DNA from: Phoronis ovalis
Lineage: Eukaryota > Phoronida > Phoronidae
Length of the DNA: 17,776 nt
Reading direction: 5' to 3'
NCBI GenBank assembly: GCA_028565635.1
Contig: JAOXYB010019704.1
Location: 1 to 17,776, forward strand
Shown here: positions 8,072-17,698 of the stretch, one piece after another
How positions within the stretch are numbered: position 1 is the stretch's first letter
How the letters are laid out: the number at the start of each line of letters is the position of its first letter
Translations under genes and position numbers: made by a program
Notes under the pieces: generated by a model
What the model was told of the DNA's origin: nothing
What the model saw: the letters and a program-made list of their open reading frames with translations, nothing else
The model's database searches: none

Positions 8072-11000
8072 GTATGTTTTATTTCAGGCTTAATTGCTCA
8101 GAGGTGACATTCTCTAGTGGAGGCACCTATATTAATCCTTACCAACCTAATGGGGTAGGTAGTAATATCTAATATGTAAAATTACTTAAACCACCTGTCA
8201 ACAGTAATTAAAGGAGATATAAGCTGCCCTCAACTGATTGAGAAAGACTGTTAGTTTATGGTTACACTACAACAGCTTACTACAGCAATGACGAAGATAT
8301 CACGACATTGTCAATACTTTTGATATAGCTTAAATATTTTGTTCCTTTCATAGGTGATTCAATTAAACTAAGTTAAAAAATTGTTATATTTAAAAACAGG
8401 ATATTACTAAATTGATTGGTGCACTTAAATAATAAACTGTTTCCTTAGCGATGCCAGGTTTATACAGCAGTAACGCTTAATTTACTTCTTACATCTCCAT
8501 TTTTTGTTAACTTGTATATTTACTAAAATATTAATAGCTTAATAACATCATTAAGGACCTAGCTGTACAAGTTATGCTATTATGCATAATACAATACATG
8601 TTATGCAAGTTTTGAAGGTTCTGCTGCAAGTAATTCTAACTTGCTAGACTTAAAAACTGGTGACCAATGGCAGTAATTAATTCTCACTCTTTGTATAGAG
8701 CAATTTGCTGACAAGAACAAGTCTCGTATTAGATCATTAATTTTTAAAGGAGCAAATCTACCAAGTTAAAATTCATAGAAGCACAACCTGGAGATCCCAC
8801 ACTAAGCCATCGGTGATGGCTAAGGCTACATGCTAAGGGATGGCTATCTTAGCCTGCAAGTTTCCTATGGTATAACAGTAAGTTGTATCATATGGGTCTA
8901 AGCTGAGATTTTGTTTTATTGTACTGTAGTAATTGATAATTGGCAGCTGTGACTTTATAACAAGCTACTTGGTTGGTATATTATCTAGCCAGATTATTTT
9001 TATCAATAAAGTGTGCAAATGTGTCAGAAAAGTGATCAACAGATTATTATATGTGTACATATAGTAAATTGAAATTTAATTCTGCCATCTCAAAGATACC
9101 GCTCAAATAAATAGTTTTTAAGATTTGCTTAGTGCTGAACAACTGCAGTTTTAACACGTCTTATTGATCAAGACTTGTCTATTGATTCTTTTGTTCATTT
9201 TTTACTAAAACAAAAAAAATGGAAAAAAATGCTTTCTACATTGAAATAATGAGCAATAAAATTTTGAAATAGAGTGACTTATTGCTCCCTATTCTTTTGC
9301 AGTAATATGTGCGTCAAATTTGCATAGTTCACATGAGAAAGATTAAACTGATTTGAAACTTCAACAGGCCTACCTAACCAGCATAGACTCGAACCATCAA
9401 TCCGCACTCGTGCACCTGATTCCTACCATTCCATCCCTTTTTCCGGGTATTGCACCAAAATTCCTGTTACTCCGTAGACTCGCACAAGTTGCCAGGAACT
9501 GGTACAGACTCGGACCTGTCTGCTGTTCGAAAGTGTTCGAGTCTCCAGAAATCTGTACGAGTTCTGGCAACTTGTCTACGGAAACGACAGTTCGAGTAGC
9601 AGGAATTTCGGTGCGAAACCCGGAAAAAGGGTTCGAATGGTAGAAAACAGGTGCGAGAGGGTTTGAGTCTATGCTGGTTAGGTAGGCCTGTTCAAGTCGG
9701 TTTGAAATTGGTTGTGTAAGTGGGGTACCGGTTCCAACTTGACTATTCCAGATCACATAAATAAGAATTATTATTTTGTATTACTTTAATGGATTATTAT
9801 CAAATATTTAATTGCCCTCAAAAGATCACATTACTATTATACTATATACTTGTGTAAAGCTTTAACCAGTTTGGTATAAATTTAGTTTAACTTTTTCCAA
9901 TGCCGACAGGTTTGTCAAATTGAAAAATTGATTAAAAAAGGGGAATTTTGAAATACATTTCAGTAGTGCTTTATGGTGTGCACAGAATAATGCAATAATG
10001 AATATGAAATTATAGACATCATGATAATTCCATCATATTATATGACACAACTATCCCTCGTGTGTTTTAATTTATAAAAAGGGTGAAATAATGCTATTTT
10101 CAATTAATGGTCATTGAAGGGTAACTTTGATTGCTGGATATGAAGATATATTTTGCAAAATAAGATTTCTCTATAGAAATATCAACAGAATATATTTAAA
10201 TGTTACAAGAATACCTAGGAGGTATTGATTGTTGTAATTAGTAATGTCCAATAAATCAAAAACTAGTAAGCTAAAGCCCTCTGACCTTTTTGTACAGACA
10301 TTTCAATTGACTTATGTACAGTTATTCACAAGACCTGCTAATTAGGCTTGCTCCTATAAGGGAGCAAGCCTATTGGTTTTGTATGATTTCTTCTTTTTCT
10401 TTTTCTTCCAATTTTCAGCAAGCTGTATCTCGAAGACGGTTACAGGTAGGAACTTGATACTTGATGTATGACATCCCTGGGGTAGGCCATTGTTGACCTT
10501 GAGATCAAAAGGTCATTTGAAGGTCAAAGGTCAAATTCAAAATGTTTTAAAATGATTGGATTGAGTTACAACGAAGTATTTTAGATGATCTTTGAGAAGA
10601 TTTCAGTACTAAAAGGTTTTGTTTTTATTTTTTTTGGCATCTTTTCAATTAGTTTACTGATCGTCCAAAATTCACTAAGCCATATCTCGAAGTCTGTTAT
10701 GGTTAAGGTCGTGATATTTGAGCTTTGACATCCCCAAGGTAGGCTGTTGCTGACCTTGGGGTCAAAAGGTCATTTAGGGGTCAAAGGTCAAAATTCTAAA
10801 AATGATGTTGAAAGGTAATTTGGAGGTCATTTAATGTTCATAAAAGCCAATATGAGCAACCCTGCCTTTGCTAAAAGGCTATCTAGTTATTTTCTTTTTT
10901 TAAGGTGCAGCGGTCTCTTTAATATGTGCTCATCTAGACTTGCATAAGTTTAAAATGATTTTTTTGTGACTTTCAGGTATGAATAAAATGTAAACTTAAT

Positions 11001-14000
11001 TTATTGTTTAAAATTTTAAGTTTTTAAGTTTTATTCAATTAATATATAAAAAGAGGAATTTTAGAAATATGGATTTTTTAATGAAAACATATATGAACAC
11101 TGAAAATATGATACTTTGTGCTGTATAAAGATTTTCTGAAACTAATAAATTTTGTTAACATTTTAAGCAGGCTGCTTTGAGCAAGTCTAGTGATTATTTA
11201 GATCTTCTGTTTCTGATGTGAAGCAAAGTCATAAACATCATGCATTGAAATGATTGTTTACATATACTTTTTTGGCGGTCCTTTACAATGATCACCATTT
11301 ACTGTTTACTGTTACTAGAGGGAGTCGTAAAACACCTTGAGAAGATCGCATTAATTTAATGGAAGATTTTTCTGTTTTATTTCTATTAACAGGAATTTAC
11401 ACATGATATGATGTACACATGATATGATGTACACATGATATGATGTACCCTGTAGAATGTTTTAATCTGATATTTTGCTTCTACTAACTGATAGAAGTTT
11501 TTATTAATGAAACTCACTTATAATTTTCCTAGTTATTCTAAGTTTAAACAAAATATCCCCATCTGAATACATGTCAATAGCTACAAGACCATTCTAAGGT
11601 CAAATAATGTTTGAGTGGGGTGGCGCTTAAGAGTGATGTGACTTGATTTGTGTCATCATCTTGGGGTCCTCTCATATTATAAAAAACAGTAGTTGTTGCA
11701 TGAAAATGATTGCAAACATATTTTTTTGCTCAATTTATTTTAATACAGGTCAACAAAATGCATTCGTAAAAATCACAAAATCAGTTACAAAACACATTTA
11801 AATGATATTTCCACCACAAAGTTATGGGACCATTTCTAATTACAGTCAGTCATACTTGCTACTGGTAAATATATTGGCCTGGCTACATCACTGTTCATGC
11901 AATGTAAACTAGCATATTTTATGCATATAATTGAGCTTTTTCTGTTGTAAACTAGACAAATAATTTTGCTTCTATCTTCTTTAAAATTGGAAAATGTAAA
12001 TGACATCTTATGACTTATAAAATGGAACGATTTTTCTTATGGAAACTGTTATTTTTTAGTGCACTGAATATATTCTAATTGTACATTTTCTCACAATATC
12101 TTCTGGTAGACGAGACTTGAAACTCTAATTAGAAAGGTACATATTAAATCGTAATCACCATGATATTAATTGTTCAGCTCACTGGGAAGAATTTTCAATT
12201 CAATCTGTGTTTCAAGGAGACTTTTTAGTAATTATCTTAATTACAATGTGAGTCTAAAGATACATTTAAGCTGACATTAGTTGTCAGAAACATTAATTTT
12301 AGAATTTAGAAATGTTTAGTTGTTAATATTGATATGTACTTCTACTATAAGCTAAGGTCTTTAAAGCTGTATGTGCTTAACTTGCATTGCTAAAATTATT
12401 AATTTTATGTGGTATCTTGTATTAAACTAGTAATATAAAGCCAAAACATATTGTTCCAAAATTGGTCTTTATTCCAAATGGAATTAGATTTTTAAATGAT
12501 AAATATTGAATTCTTATGATAATTAATTCAATATCTATAATTACAGAGCCAGCTAGTATCAGTCCCTTTGATATTCTGTATTCTGTGGATGGAATCTTGT
12601 GTTCTTACGAAATGTAAATCATTTGACAATATCAAAAGCACCATAGTGCAGTGGTGCCTCAGTAAATATAGCCACAGTGTTCTTGTGAATTTGATCTTTT
12701 AATAAATTAATGTTTCTGATCAAAACTTCATTTTTTACTCAAAACTTTGAAAAATCACTAGTATAGTTTGTGCATAATTTGCTATTATCATCTGAGAATT
12801 TGTCTTAACTCTTGCAGAATAAGGAGCTGGGAGAAAGCCAAAATTTTTTACTATAGCATTCGACAGGGATGGTAGTGTACTTCTAAGCTACCTAATATGA
12901 CTATAAATACTACAGAATATTCACTGACATTATACTGTTTATGGTGATTTTATATTAAATAAAATAATTCTTGTCATGAGAATTATTAAGAAGTAATTAT
13001 AATTGAAGACATTTTTTTAAATGGCTGATGTGTGTATTTTTACTAGGTCATGATAAAAAGGTCATTTTATGCTGCAACTCCTTTACAACATTTGTAAAAT
13101 TAAAAATTAAAAGGACTATATATCTAAATTGAAACATGTAGAAAATATTGTCTGTTGTGAATAAAATTTATAATATTTCTGTCTCTACAAAGTGAATTAC
13201 TTGGGGTAAAATTCGTTATTATCCCATTATGTATCAGGAAATTGTTAAGAACTGGTAAAGATTATTGAGTCCATTCAACACATATTATGAGCTAATATAT
13301 TTACATGTATATGATAGTGTCTAGCTTTGGTTCTATATTACTCAAAGCCCCACACCCTATTTCTCATTTCCATGGATAGAACTTTTACATGCCATAAATC
13401 ATAACATATTTTGTTTTTACACTATAGCTGGACCGAAAATTCAATGAATTCAAGTTACATTCTATCATGTCAGAACATAAAAAGACTATCACAGCAATAT
13501 CATGGCATCCTAGAAATCCAGACTTATTCGCCAGCTCTAGTGCTGATAATCAGGTCATTATTTGGAATGTTGCGGAGCAGACCATTGTTGCAAAATTAGA
13601 CAATACAAAAGCTGTACCCAACTCAATTGGGTGGTGTTTACACGAAAGAGATGCTATAGCATTTATTTGTGGACGTGGACCTTTGTTTATTTGGAATTTT
13701 GGAACGATGGGCGGACTAAGTGCACATCGTGATGCACAGAACTTCTTATCGGAAGTTTGTCAGTTTCGATGGCATCATAAAAAGATGGGGAAGTTGGTGT
13801 TTGGTCACACAGATGGCAGCATATCATTAGTATCTCCAGCAGGTAATAAAGTTGTCTTAAGGTTTATATACATTTGCTCTGTGGTAAGTTGATCTACCTG
13901 TTTGTTGAACTTTTTCTAAACTCCTTGGTATTCATGGCAGAAGATGAATAACCAGAAATGAAACACCATTTTATCTTGAAATAATGGTAAGATTCACATT

Positions 14001-17000
14001 TTTATTTCATGAAAACTTTGATTGAGCATAATAGCAAACAATCAAATGTCATGCCAAGAAAAATAAAACATTAGGTAAAAATAAAATAATTAGTTGTAAT
14101 TAATTAATGCTGAATAATGTCAATATGTCCCATACAACTTCCACAAAAGTAGGGCAAAGAGAAACAACAGTGACATCTAGTGGTAGTATCGTCTACACTA
14201 TAGTTTACCAGGGCGTGACTGCAATGCACAAAATTTGATCGGCAGGACTATCTAGTATCAAATGTTGTGAAAGTCAAGTGTTGCCATTTCGCAAAAAGAG
14301 GGACCTATTCATAATTAACACATTTAAAATTTCTTAATAAAGTGGAAGAAAAGGATACCATTGTATAATATCTAGGCAGCAACTCAACGATCCTCTACGT
14401 GGATTGTGCAGATAAACATAGTGAAGCGTAGTGCTAAAGAACATTCTTGTATAACATGTGAGATTGCCCACAGTTCCTGTAAATAGTACATTTGAAGAGT
14501 GACAGTCAGCTGTTAACGAGTAATGAAATTCTGTTAGTTGTTTACTGTATACCGTTTGTTCCCGATATGCGCATTATATAAAGTTATTAAATTAGTTTAA
14601 TATTAATTACTAATAAATTTGTATTCCTAATTATATCAGTATTTGACCACTGATAAATTGATTTGTTTGAACATTCTGTTACAATTAAGTGGATAAAAGT
14701 TTTATTTTATGATGAATAAGCTGAGAAACTATAATGGATACATAATTTACTCCAATTAAAGATGCAGGCGAAATGTCAACTAGGTACACTTGTGAAATAT
14801 TTAATATCTTTCTACCTATTATGGGGTGCATTAAATTGTTCAGCTCCTAATGCCTTTAATAAATTGCTTTTAGAGAAAAAGAAAAGTCAAAAACATGTTT
14901 TACGTCCGGAATCACTAGATGGCACTGATGAAGAAGACCCGGTGACTGGCTTAGAATGGGACCCCTTATCCAGTGACTATCTTCTGGTAGCTAATAGTCA
15001 CTGTGGCGTACGACTACTTGATACAGAATCTCTTAGTATGATTATGAGTTTTAATCTACCGAGTGCTGCAGCACAGATACACTCTTTAGCCTGGATAAAC
15101 AGTGCTCCCGGCATGTTTCTAACAGGAGGTAAGCTTTGTGAGACGGTCAGAACCAGTCCTAATGAATTTTAAAACTCGGCTTTAATAACTATAATTTAAA
15201 TAAAAGTCACTCATTCCAATTTAAATTGTACAAAGATTGCATTTATAAAAAAGTTTACTACATTCTTAGCTTAAAATGGACTCTGATGTCCTTTTGTGCA
15301 GATGTCATTTACAGTTTCTGATCAGTAAAAGGTCCATAAAGTATTCATTGTCATATTGATTTCTCTATATTCATTGCTTGAACATATACCGAGACTTACA
15401 GGAGAAAGTATAAAATCTTCAAGAAGTCCACAAATACTTGTTGACTCTTTCTTATGTCCTGTCTGACACTCTTGTATGGTAGATTGAAAACATTTTCATA
15501 TTATTCTGTAGATGCCCATGTTGGTGTTATGAGGTTATGGAATGTATCCAAGTCAACACCTATAGAAAATATTAAAGTGAAAAAGACAGGATTTCATGCC
15601 CTCCATGTATTTGATACTGCACCGAAAGAAATCAAGAATGGTGACTTCGGTCAAGGTCATACATCATCTACGAGTATGTCTATAGCTCCGTCAGGTACTA
15701 ATAATGCTAGGTAAGTACCGGGTAACTCAAATTTAATTTTTTTTGAAAGGATGCTCGATTTGTTAATTGATCTCCAAGATCCACCATAACAGTCACCTAT
15801 AATCCACTTCCAATCATTCTTTTCTGTAATTTGTAGTAATAATAATAATAACATTCCTGTTCATTCTACAAAGATCTAGAAAGTGGTTTCAGAAACTACT
15901 AGAATCTATTTTATTTTTTTTTAAAAATGCATCTTGATGTCTTGCAGGTTTGGCAGTAAAGTTTTTAATATTTGCAATATATCTGATACCATCAAAACCA
16001 ATTTCAAGAAAAGAAACCTACCTTAATATTTATATGAATTGTACCCTCAACATATTAAGGAAATAATGTGTTTCTTTGCTTTATAAATTGTAAATTGTTG
16101 AGTAATAAAAAAAGGATATTATTATAATTAAAATTGAAGCTATACATATCATTTCAGATATGCTTTGCCTCCTGCTCATGCTGTATGTACATTCCTTGAT
16201 GGGGGAGTTGGGCTGTACGACTTGGGAAAGAGGAAGTGGGATTTTCTCAGGGACTTGGTAAGTGATGCTTATTGGAGAATGATATGATTCTGTGACTGCT
16301 GCTTCATGTTCATAATACAATATACACTATGTGCCAAAGTATACATTTCCAAGCTAAGCAGTAATGCACATTTATTTAGTAAAAATTTTTGAAGATAAAT
16401 TTCAGTAGTTTTCATTGTGGGAAAAGTGTAAAATAAGGCATAGTTGTTTGAAATAATTATTTGTCTTCTTGAGCAAACAGTTCCTTTTGGCTTCAATTAA
16501 AACATATTCAAATAAACTTTAAATGTAAATACCACAATGAATTGTTTATTGATTTACATCTGAAATTTTTATATATTATTCAAATAAAATGTTAACCTAA
16601 AACTGAGTCTACCTTTGAGCTGTAGAAAGCTTTCCTTGTTATCAAATATCCTTGACTCAGTCCTTTTCTGAAAAACATATTAAAGCTTTCAAAGCCAGTC
16701 ACATGAACATTGACATGGGAATTTACAACTTTTGTCATCTGATTCACTTGATGAACCGGTTGATGTCTTCCCAACATTTGGAAATGACTGACAAAGGTCC
16801 TGTTAAAGGTAGAGATGCTTCATTGCTCCAAGTAAGGTTCAGTTCATGACTAAATTAATATTTGGATTAAAATATGAAGTTTTTAACGACACGAAATACA
16901 AACAAGAATATTAATTAGACATAATACGAACAAGAGCACCAATATTAAGAAACTCGTGAAAATGCATTTTATTTATTTATAAGTATTTATTGTGATTGCT

Positions 17001-17661
17001 TTAGGGTCACGTGGAGACAATATTTGATTGTAAATTCAAGCCAGACAATCCAGATATGCTGGCCACTGCTAGTTTTGATGGAACAATAAAAGTCTGGGAC
17101 ATAAATAGTATGACTGCCGTAAGTACACTAGGTCATCATGAACACTACATAATAATAAGTTAACCTGTATCAGTACAAATGTCAAGTCATATGTTTTAGT
17201 TTTCATTCCTTGTTACATTACACAGTCTTTTTTATATAGACCCTCAAATTGACGAAGAACCTCACAATGTTATGTGAATAAAAAGGTGCTATTTTCTAAA
17301 AACAATGCTGTTTTAGTGTCTTGTGCAAACCTATAACTACGGCATGGGAGCCCATAATTTTCTTCATAAAATTACCAATGTGACGGTTCAATTTTTTACC
17401 CTTAGGATATTTAAAATATGTTTTATGTGAAAAGTTCCTGGAATAATTTTTTGATAGTTCAGCGAAAACAGATGCTGTTTTTGAACTTTGATAAGTTATT
17501 TTCTGCTATTATAGGTCCACACGTCCCCTGGTAATGAAGGTGTGATTTATTCTCTGTCATGGGCTCCTGCTGATCTCAACTGTATAGCTGCCTCAACATC
17601 TAGACATGGGGCATTTATATGGGATATTACTAAAGGAAAAATTATCAAAAGGTTTATGGAG
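7949..17661 (+). CDS. WDR17: WDR17 orthologue, N-terminal 451 codons in seven exons (3'-incomplete)
   Basis: Seven exons with GT-AG borders join in one frame to 1353 nt (451 codons) without a stop: 7949-8071, 13428-13842, 14874-15128, 15512-15710, 16158-16257, 17005-17118, 17515-17661. Intron phases are 0,1,1,2,0,0. The product has repeated WD40 blades ending in motifs such as VIIWNV (83-88), PLFIWN (126-131), VMRLWNV (270-276), IKVWDI (392-397) and AFIWDI (435-440). Signature strings GLLPAGCQPWN, MSEHKKTITAISW and SPGNEGVIYSLSWAP match remembered vertebrate WDR17. The family protein is roughly 1300 residues (from memory): two N-terminal propellers, then a helical, TPR-like C-terminal half. 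About one third is therefore present and the gene continues past 17661. WDR17 is poorly characterised; its architecture resembles intraflagellar-transport-type scaffolds, but that is analogy. The orthologue call is firm, the function is not. Confidence 0.95.
8805..8858. repeat. overlapping short hairpins around GGCTAAG
   Basis: AGCCATC (8805-8811) pairs with GATGGCT (8815-8821) over a three-base GGT loop. The following GGCTAAG can pair perfectly with CTTAGCC about 25 bases downstream, giving two mutually exclusive stems. The patch is GC-richer than its intron. It could be a relic of an inverted-repeat element. No RNA family is recognised. Confidence 0.35.
9359..9700. mobile_element. ~330-bp foldback (palindromic) element in intron 1
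   Basis: Nearly the whole element is one imperfect palindrome centred on TTCGAA at 9526-9531. The outer arms start AACAGGCCTACCTAACCAGC (9363) and end in the exact complement at 9692. Complementarity continues inward through ATAGACTC, CTTTTTCCGGGT, AAATTCCTG and AAGTTGCCAG up to about GTACAGA. GC is near 50%, against about 30% outside. TTTGAAA occurs just outside both arms (9352-9358 and 9701-9707) and may be a target duplication. Both strands are open for about 100 codons, as expected of a stop-poor GC-rich palindrome, so no protein is called. Confidence 0.85.
10521..10533 (+). promoter_or_regulatory. perfect DR1 nuclear-receptor motif in repeat unit 1
   Basis: AGGTCA-A-AGGTCA is the consensus DR1 recognised by RXR, HNF4 and COUP-TF type receptors. 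A further AAAGGTCA half-site lies just upstream (10508-10515). It belongs to the dispersed repeat and is repeated in unit 2. Binding is not shown. Confidence 0.45.
10778..10790 (+). promoter_or_regulatory. DR1 nuclear-receptor motif in repeat unit 2
   Basis: GGGTCA-A-AGGTCA is a one-base variant of the DR1 in unit 1, 257 bp downstream of it. Upstream half-sites (TGACCTTG, AAAGGTCA) are conserved between the units. The motif is seen; function is inference. Confidence 0.4.
11398..11445. repeat. 16-bp minisatellite, three perfect units
   Basis: TACACATGATATGATG is repeated three times head to tail without mismatch, followed by a partial fourth start (TAC). Perfect identity suggests recent expansion and likely length polymorphism. 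Confidence 0.95.
13428..13842 (+). CDS. WDR17: WDR17 coding exon 2 (residues 42-179 plus first base of codon 180)
   Basis: The acceptor is actatag and the donor gtaata; 415 nt, entering in phase 0 and leaving in phase 1. It starts LDRKFNEFKLHSIMSEHKKT, continuing the exon 1 sequence YIYQ exactly as in vertebrate WDR17. It carries three blades: about residues 57-88 (ISWHP to VIIWNV), 106-131 (SIGW to PLFIWN) and 151-178 (FRWHH to GHTDGSISLVSP). Reading through the donor would add about 17 residues before a stop near 13890, so retention of intron 2 would truncate the protein early. This is the largest exon here and the best evidence for the gene identity. Confidence 0.95.
13843..14873 (+). other. 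WDR17 intron 2 (1031 bp, phase 1)
   Basis: The donor is gtaata and the acceptor tgcttttag. The portion 14150-14540 is less AT-rich than the rest and looks like an unidentified decayed repeat (it includes gtgacatctagtggtag). I cannot name its family. No exon is supported inside. Confidence 0.85.
14874..15128 (+). CDS. WDR17: WDR17 coding exon 3 (residues 180-264 plus first base of codon 265)
   Basis: The acceptor is tgcttttag and the donor gtaagc; 255 nt, phase 1 to phase 1. Codon 180 is rebuilt across the intron as GAG. The sequence then runs through a lysine-rich linker into QKHVLRPESLDGTDEEDPVT, one of the most conserved WDR17 stretches. Blade four spans about residues 202-230 (LEWDP to GVRLLDT). 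Blade five begins at about 244 (IHSLAWINSAPGMFLTG) and is finished by exon 4. Because the exon is 3n and symmetric (1-1), skipping it would keep the frame but remove most of two blades. Confidence 0.94.
15129..15511 (+). other. WDR17 intron 3 (383 bp, phase 1)
   Basis: The donor is gtaagc and the acceptor ctgtag. Nothing else is recognised inside. Confidence 0.88.
15512..15710 (+). CDS. WDR17: WDR17 coding exon 4 (residues 265-330 plus two bases of codon 331)
   Basis: The acceptor is attctgtag and the donor gtaagt; 199 nt, phase 1 to phase 2. Codon 265 is completed as GAT, giving TGDAHVGVMRLWNV, the D strand of blade five. Next comes KKTGFHALHVFD and then a polar, Ser/Thr/Gly/Asn-rich stretch (about 305-330) that fits a flexible loop before the next blade. 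Vertebrate WDR17 has a similarly variable loop here. The 3' end AG joins the A of exon 5 to make an arginine codon. Confidence 0.93.
15711..16157 (+). other. WDR17 intron 4 (447 bp, phase 2)
   Basis: The donor is gtaagt and the acceptor tttcag. It contains a five-unit TAA microsatellite at 15837-15851 and no other recognisable feature. Confidence 0.88.
15837..15851. repeat. TAA microsatellite, five units
   Basis: Five perfect TAA units lie inside intron 4. The tract is short and may be polymorphic. Confidence 0.9.
16158..16257 (+). CDS. WDR17: WDR17 coding exon 5 (residues 331-364)
   Basis: The acceptor is catttcag and the donor gtaagt; 100 nt, phase 2 to phase 0. It encodes YALPPAHAVCTFLDGGVGLY followed by DLGKRKWDFLRDL, matching the vertebrate segment that contains HAVCCFLDGGVGLYD and KKWDFLRDL. 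It closes one blade, so its 3' border falls between blades, directly before the GH that opens the next one. The following intron (16258-17004) contains the candidate cassette exon at 16661-16831. Confidence 0.93.
16258..17004 (+). other. WDR17 intron 5 (747 bp, phase 0), host of the cassette-exon candidate
   Basis: The donor is gtaagt and the acceptor ctttag. Apart from 16661-16831, the sequence is AT-rich and unremarkable. If the cassette is used, this becomes two introns, 16258-16660 and 16832-17004. Confidence 0.85.
16661..16831 (+). CDS. candidate 57-codon cassette exon in WDR17 intron 5
   Basis: Seen: 171 nt bounded by an acceptor-like cttgactcag and a good donor, caa before gtaagg. The exon is open in the frame the flanking phase-0 exons need and is exactly 3n, so inclusion would add 57 residues between RDL (364) and GHVET (365). 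GC is higher than in the surrounding intron. The peptide begins SFSEKHIKAFKASHMNID, is rich in His and Met (five each), and ends DKGPVKGRDASLLQ. I recognise no domain in it, and the vertebrate WDR17 I remember has no insertion here. The minus strand is also open across most of it (16592-16777), so it could instead be a relic of a transposon or retrocopied gene with fortuitous splice signals. Inference only; transcript support is lacking. Confidence 0.42.
17005..17118 (+). CDS. WDR17: WDR17 coding exon 6 (residues 365-402)
   Basis: The acceptor is ttgctttag and the donor gtaagt; 114 nt, phase 0 to phase 0. It encodes one nearly complete canonical WD40 blade: GH start (GHVETIFDCKFKP), then LATASFDGTIKVWDI ending in WD, then NSMTA. 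Almost every position agrees with remembered vertebrate WDR17. The exon is symmetric and equals about one blade, so it could be skipped without a frameshift. Confidence 0.95.
17119..17514 (+). other. WDR17 intron 6 (396 bp, phase 0)
   Basis: The donor is gtaagt and the acceptor ttatag. Nothing else is recognised inside. Confidence 0.88.
17515..17661 (+). CDS. WDR17: WDR17 coding exon 7 (residues 403-451)
   Basis: The acceptor is gctattatag and the donor gtatgc; 147 nt, phase 0 to phase 0. It begins VHTSPGNEGVIYSLSWAP, continuing the exon 6 TA, as in the vertebrate TAVYTSPGNEG. It ends GAFIWDITKGKIIKRFME, another blade closing in WD. The next residues should be a His-Gly opening the following blade (vertebrate EHGTNGI), so the next exon lies just outside the window. 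Confidence 0.94.
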
Positions 17662-17698
17662 GTATGCAGCTCTCCAACTCATGTTACTGAAAATACAT

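Larger units (their letters stand above)
10344..10885. mobile_element. dispersed repeat with two 257-bp-offset units and a terminal hairpin
   Basis: It opens with a perfect 11-bp hairpin (AGGCTTGCTCC, six-base loop, GGAGCAAGCCT). Two diverged units follow, starting near 10411 and 10667. They share TATCTCGAAG, TTGACATCCC-like and GTAGGC-G-TTG-TGACCTTG segments, then GTCAAAAGGTCATTT and GGTCAAAGGTCAAA. Equivalent motifs sit 257 bp apart. It ends near AAAGGCTATCTAGTT. Possible flanks CTAATTA and CTAGTTA are too weak to claim as a target duplication. The style resembles repeats I have seen in marine invertebrate genomes; the class is unknown. Confidence 0.65.
8072..13427 (+). other. WDR17 intron 1 (5356 bp, phase 0)
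   Basis: The donor is gtatgt and the acceptor actatag. It carries the hairpin at 8805, the foldback element at 9363, the DR1-bearing repeat at 10344 and the minisatellite at 11398. The stretches 8072-8804, 8860-9350, 9710-10340 and 10890-13427 otherwise show only AT-rich DNA with no recognisable exon, RNA or repeat. First introns this long often hold enhancers, but none is demonstrated here apart from the motifs listed. Confidence 0.9.

Noticed and set aside
9620-9650. tRNA B-box-like GGGTTCGAATGG, possible tRNA or SINE head
   Set aside because: There is no matching A-box at the right distance, no cloverleaf and no poly-A/T tail. The palindrome explains the motif.
9353-9756. Overlapping open frames of 96 (+) and 119 (-) codons
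   Set aside because: They lie in the foldback element, whose arms are self-complementary. The two peptides are largely the same words (AYLTSIDSN) read from both arms, with no domain or splice context.
13843-13892. Coding continuation past exon 2
   Set aside because: It runs to a stop after about 17 codons, whereas splicing at gtaata joins the conserved QKHVLRPES segment in exon 3. It remains possible only as an intron-retention product.
5031-14430. Scattered GTGAAGC(G) words at about 5030, 5251, 5310, 6403 and 14421
   Set aside because: The words are short, unevenly spaced and without shared flanks. This is compatible with chance in 17.8 kb.
14762-14873. In-frame extension of exon 3 upstream with its own ATG
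   Set aside because: The conserved reading enters at the tgcttttag acceptor, and the phase from exon 2 fits only 14874. The extension has no WDR17 similarity.
15454-15511. In-frame extension of exon 4 upstream
   Set aside because: The ctgtag acceptor at 15511 restores TGDAHVGVMRLWN with exon 3; the upstream part is intron.
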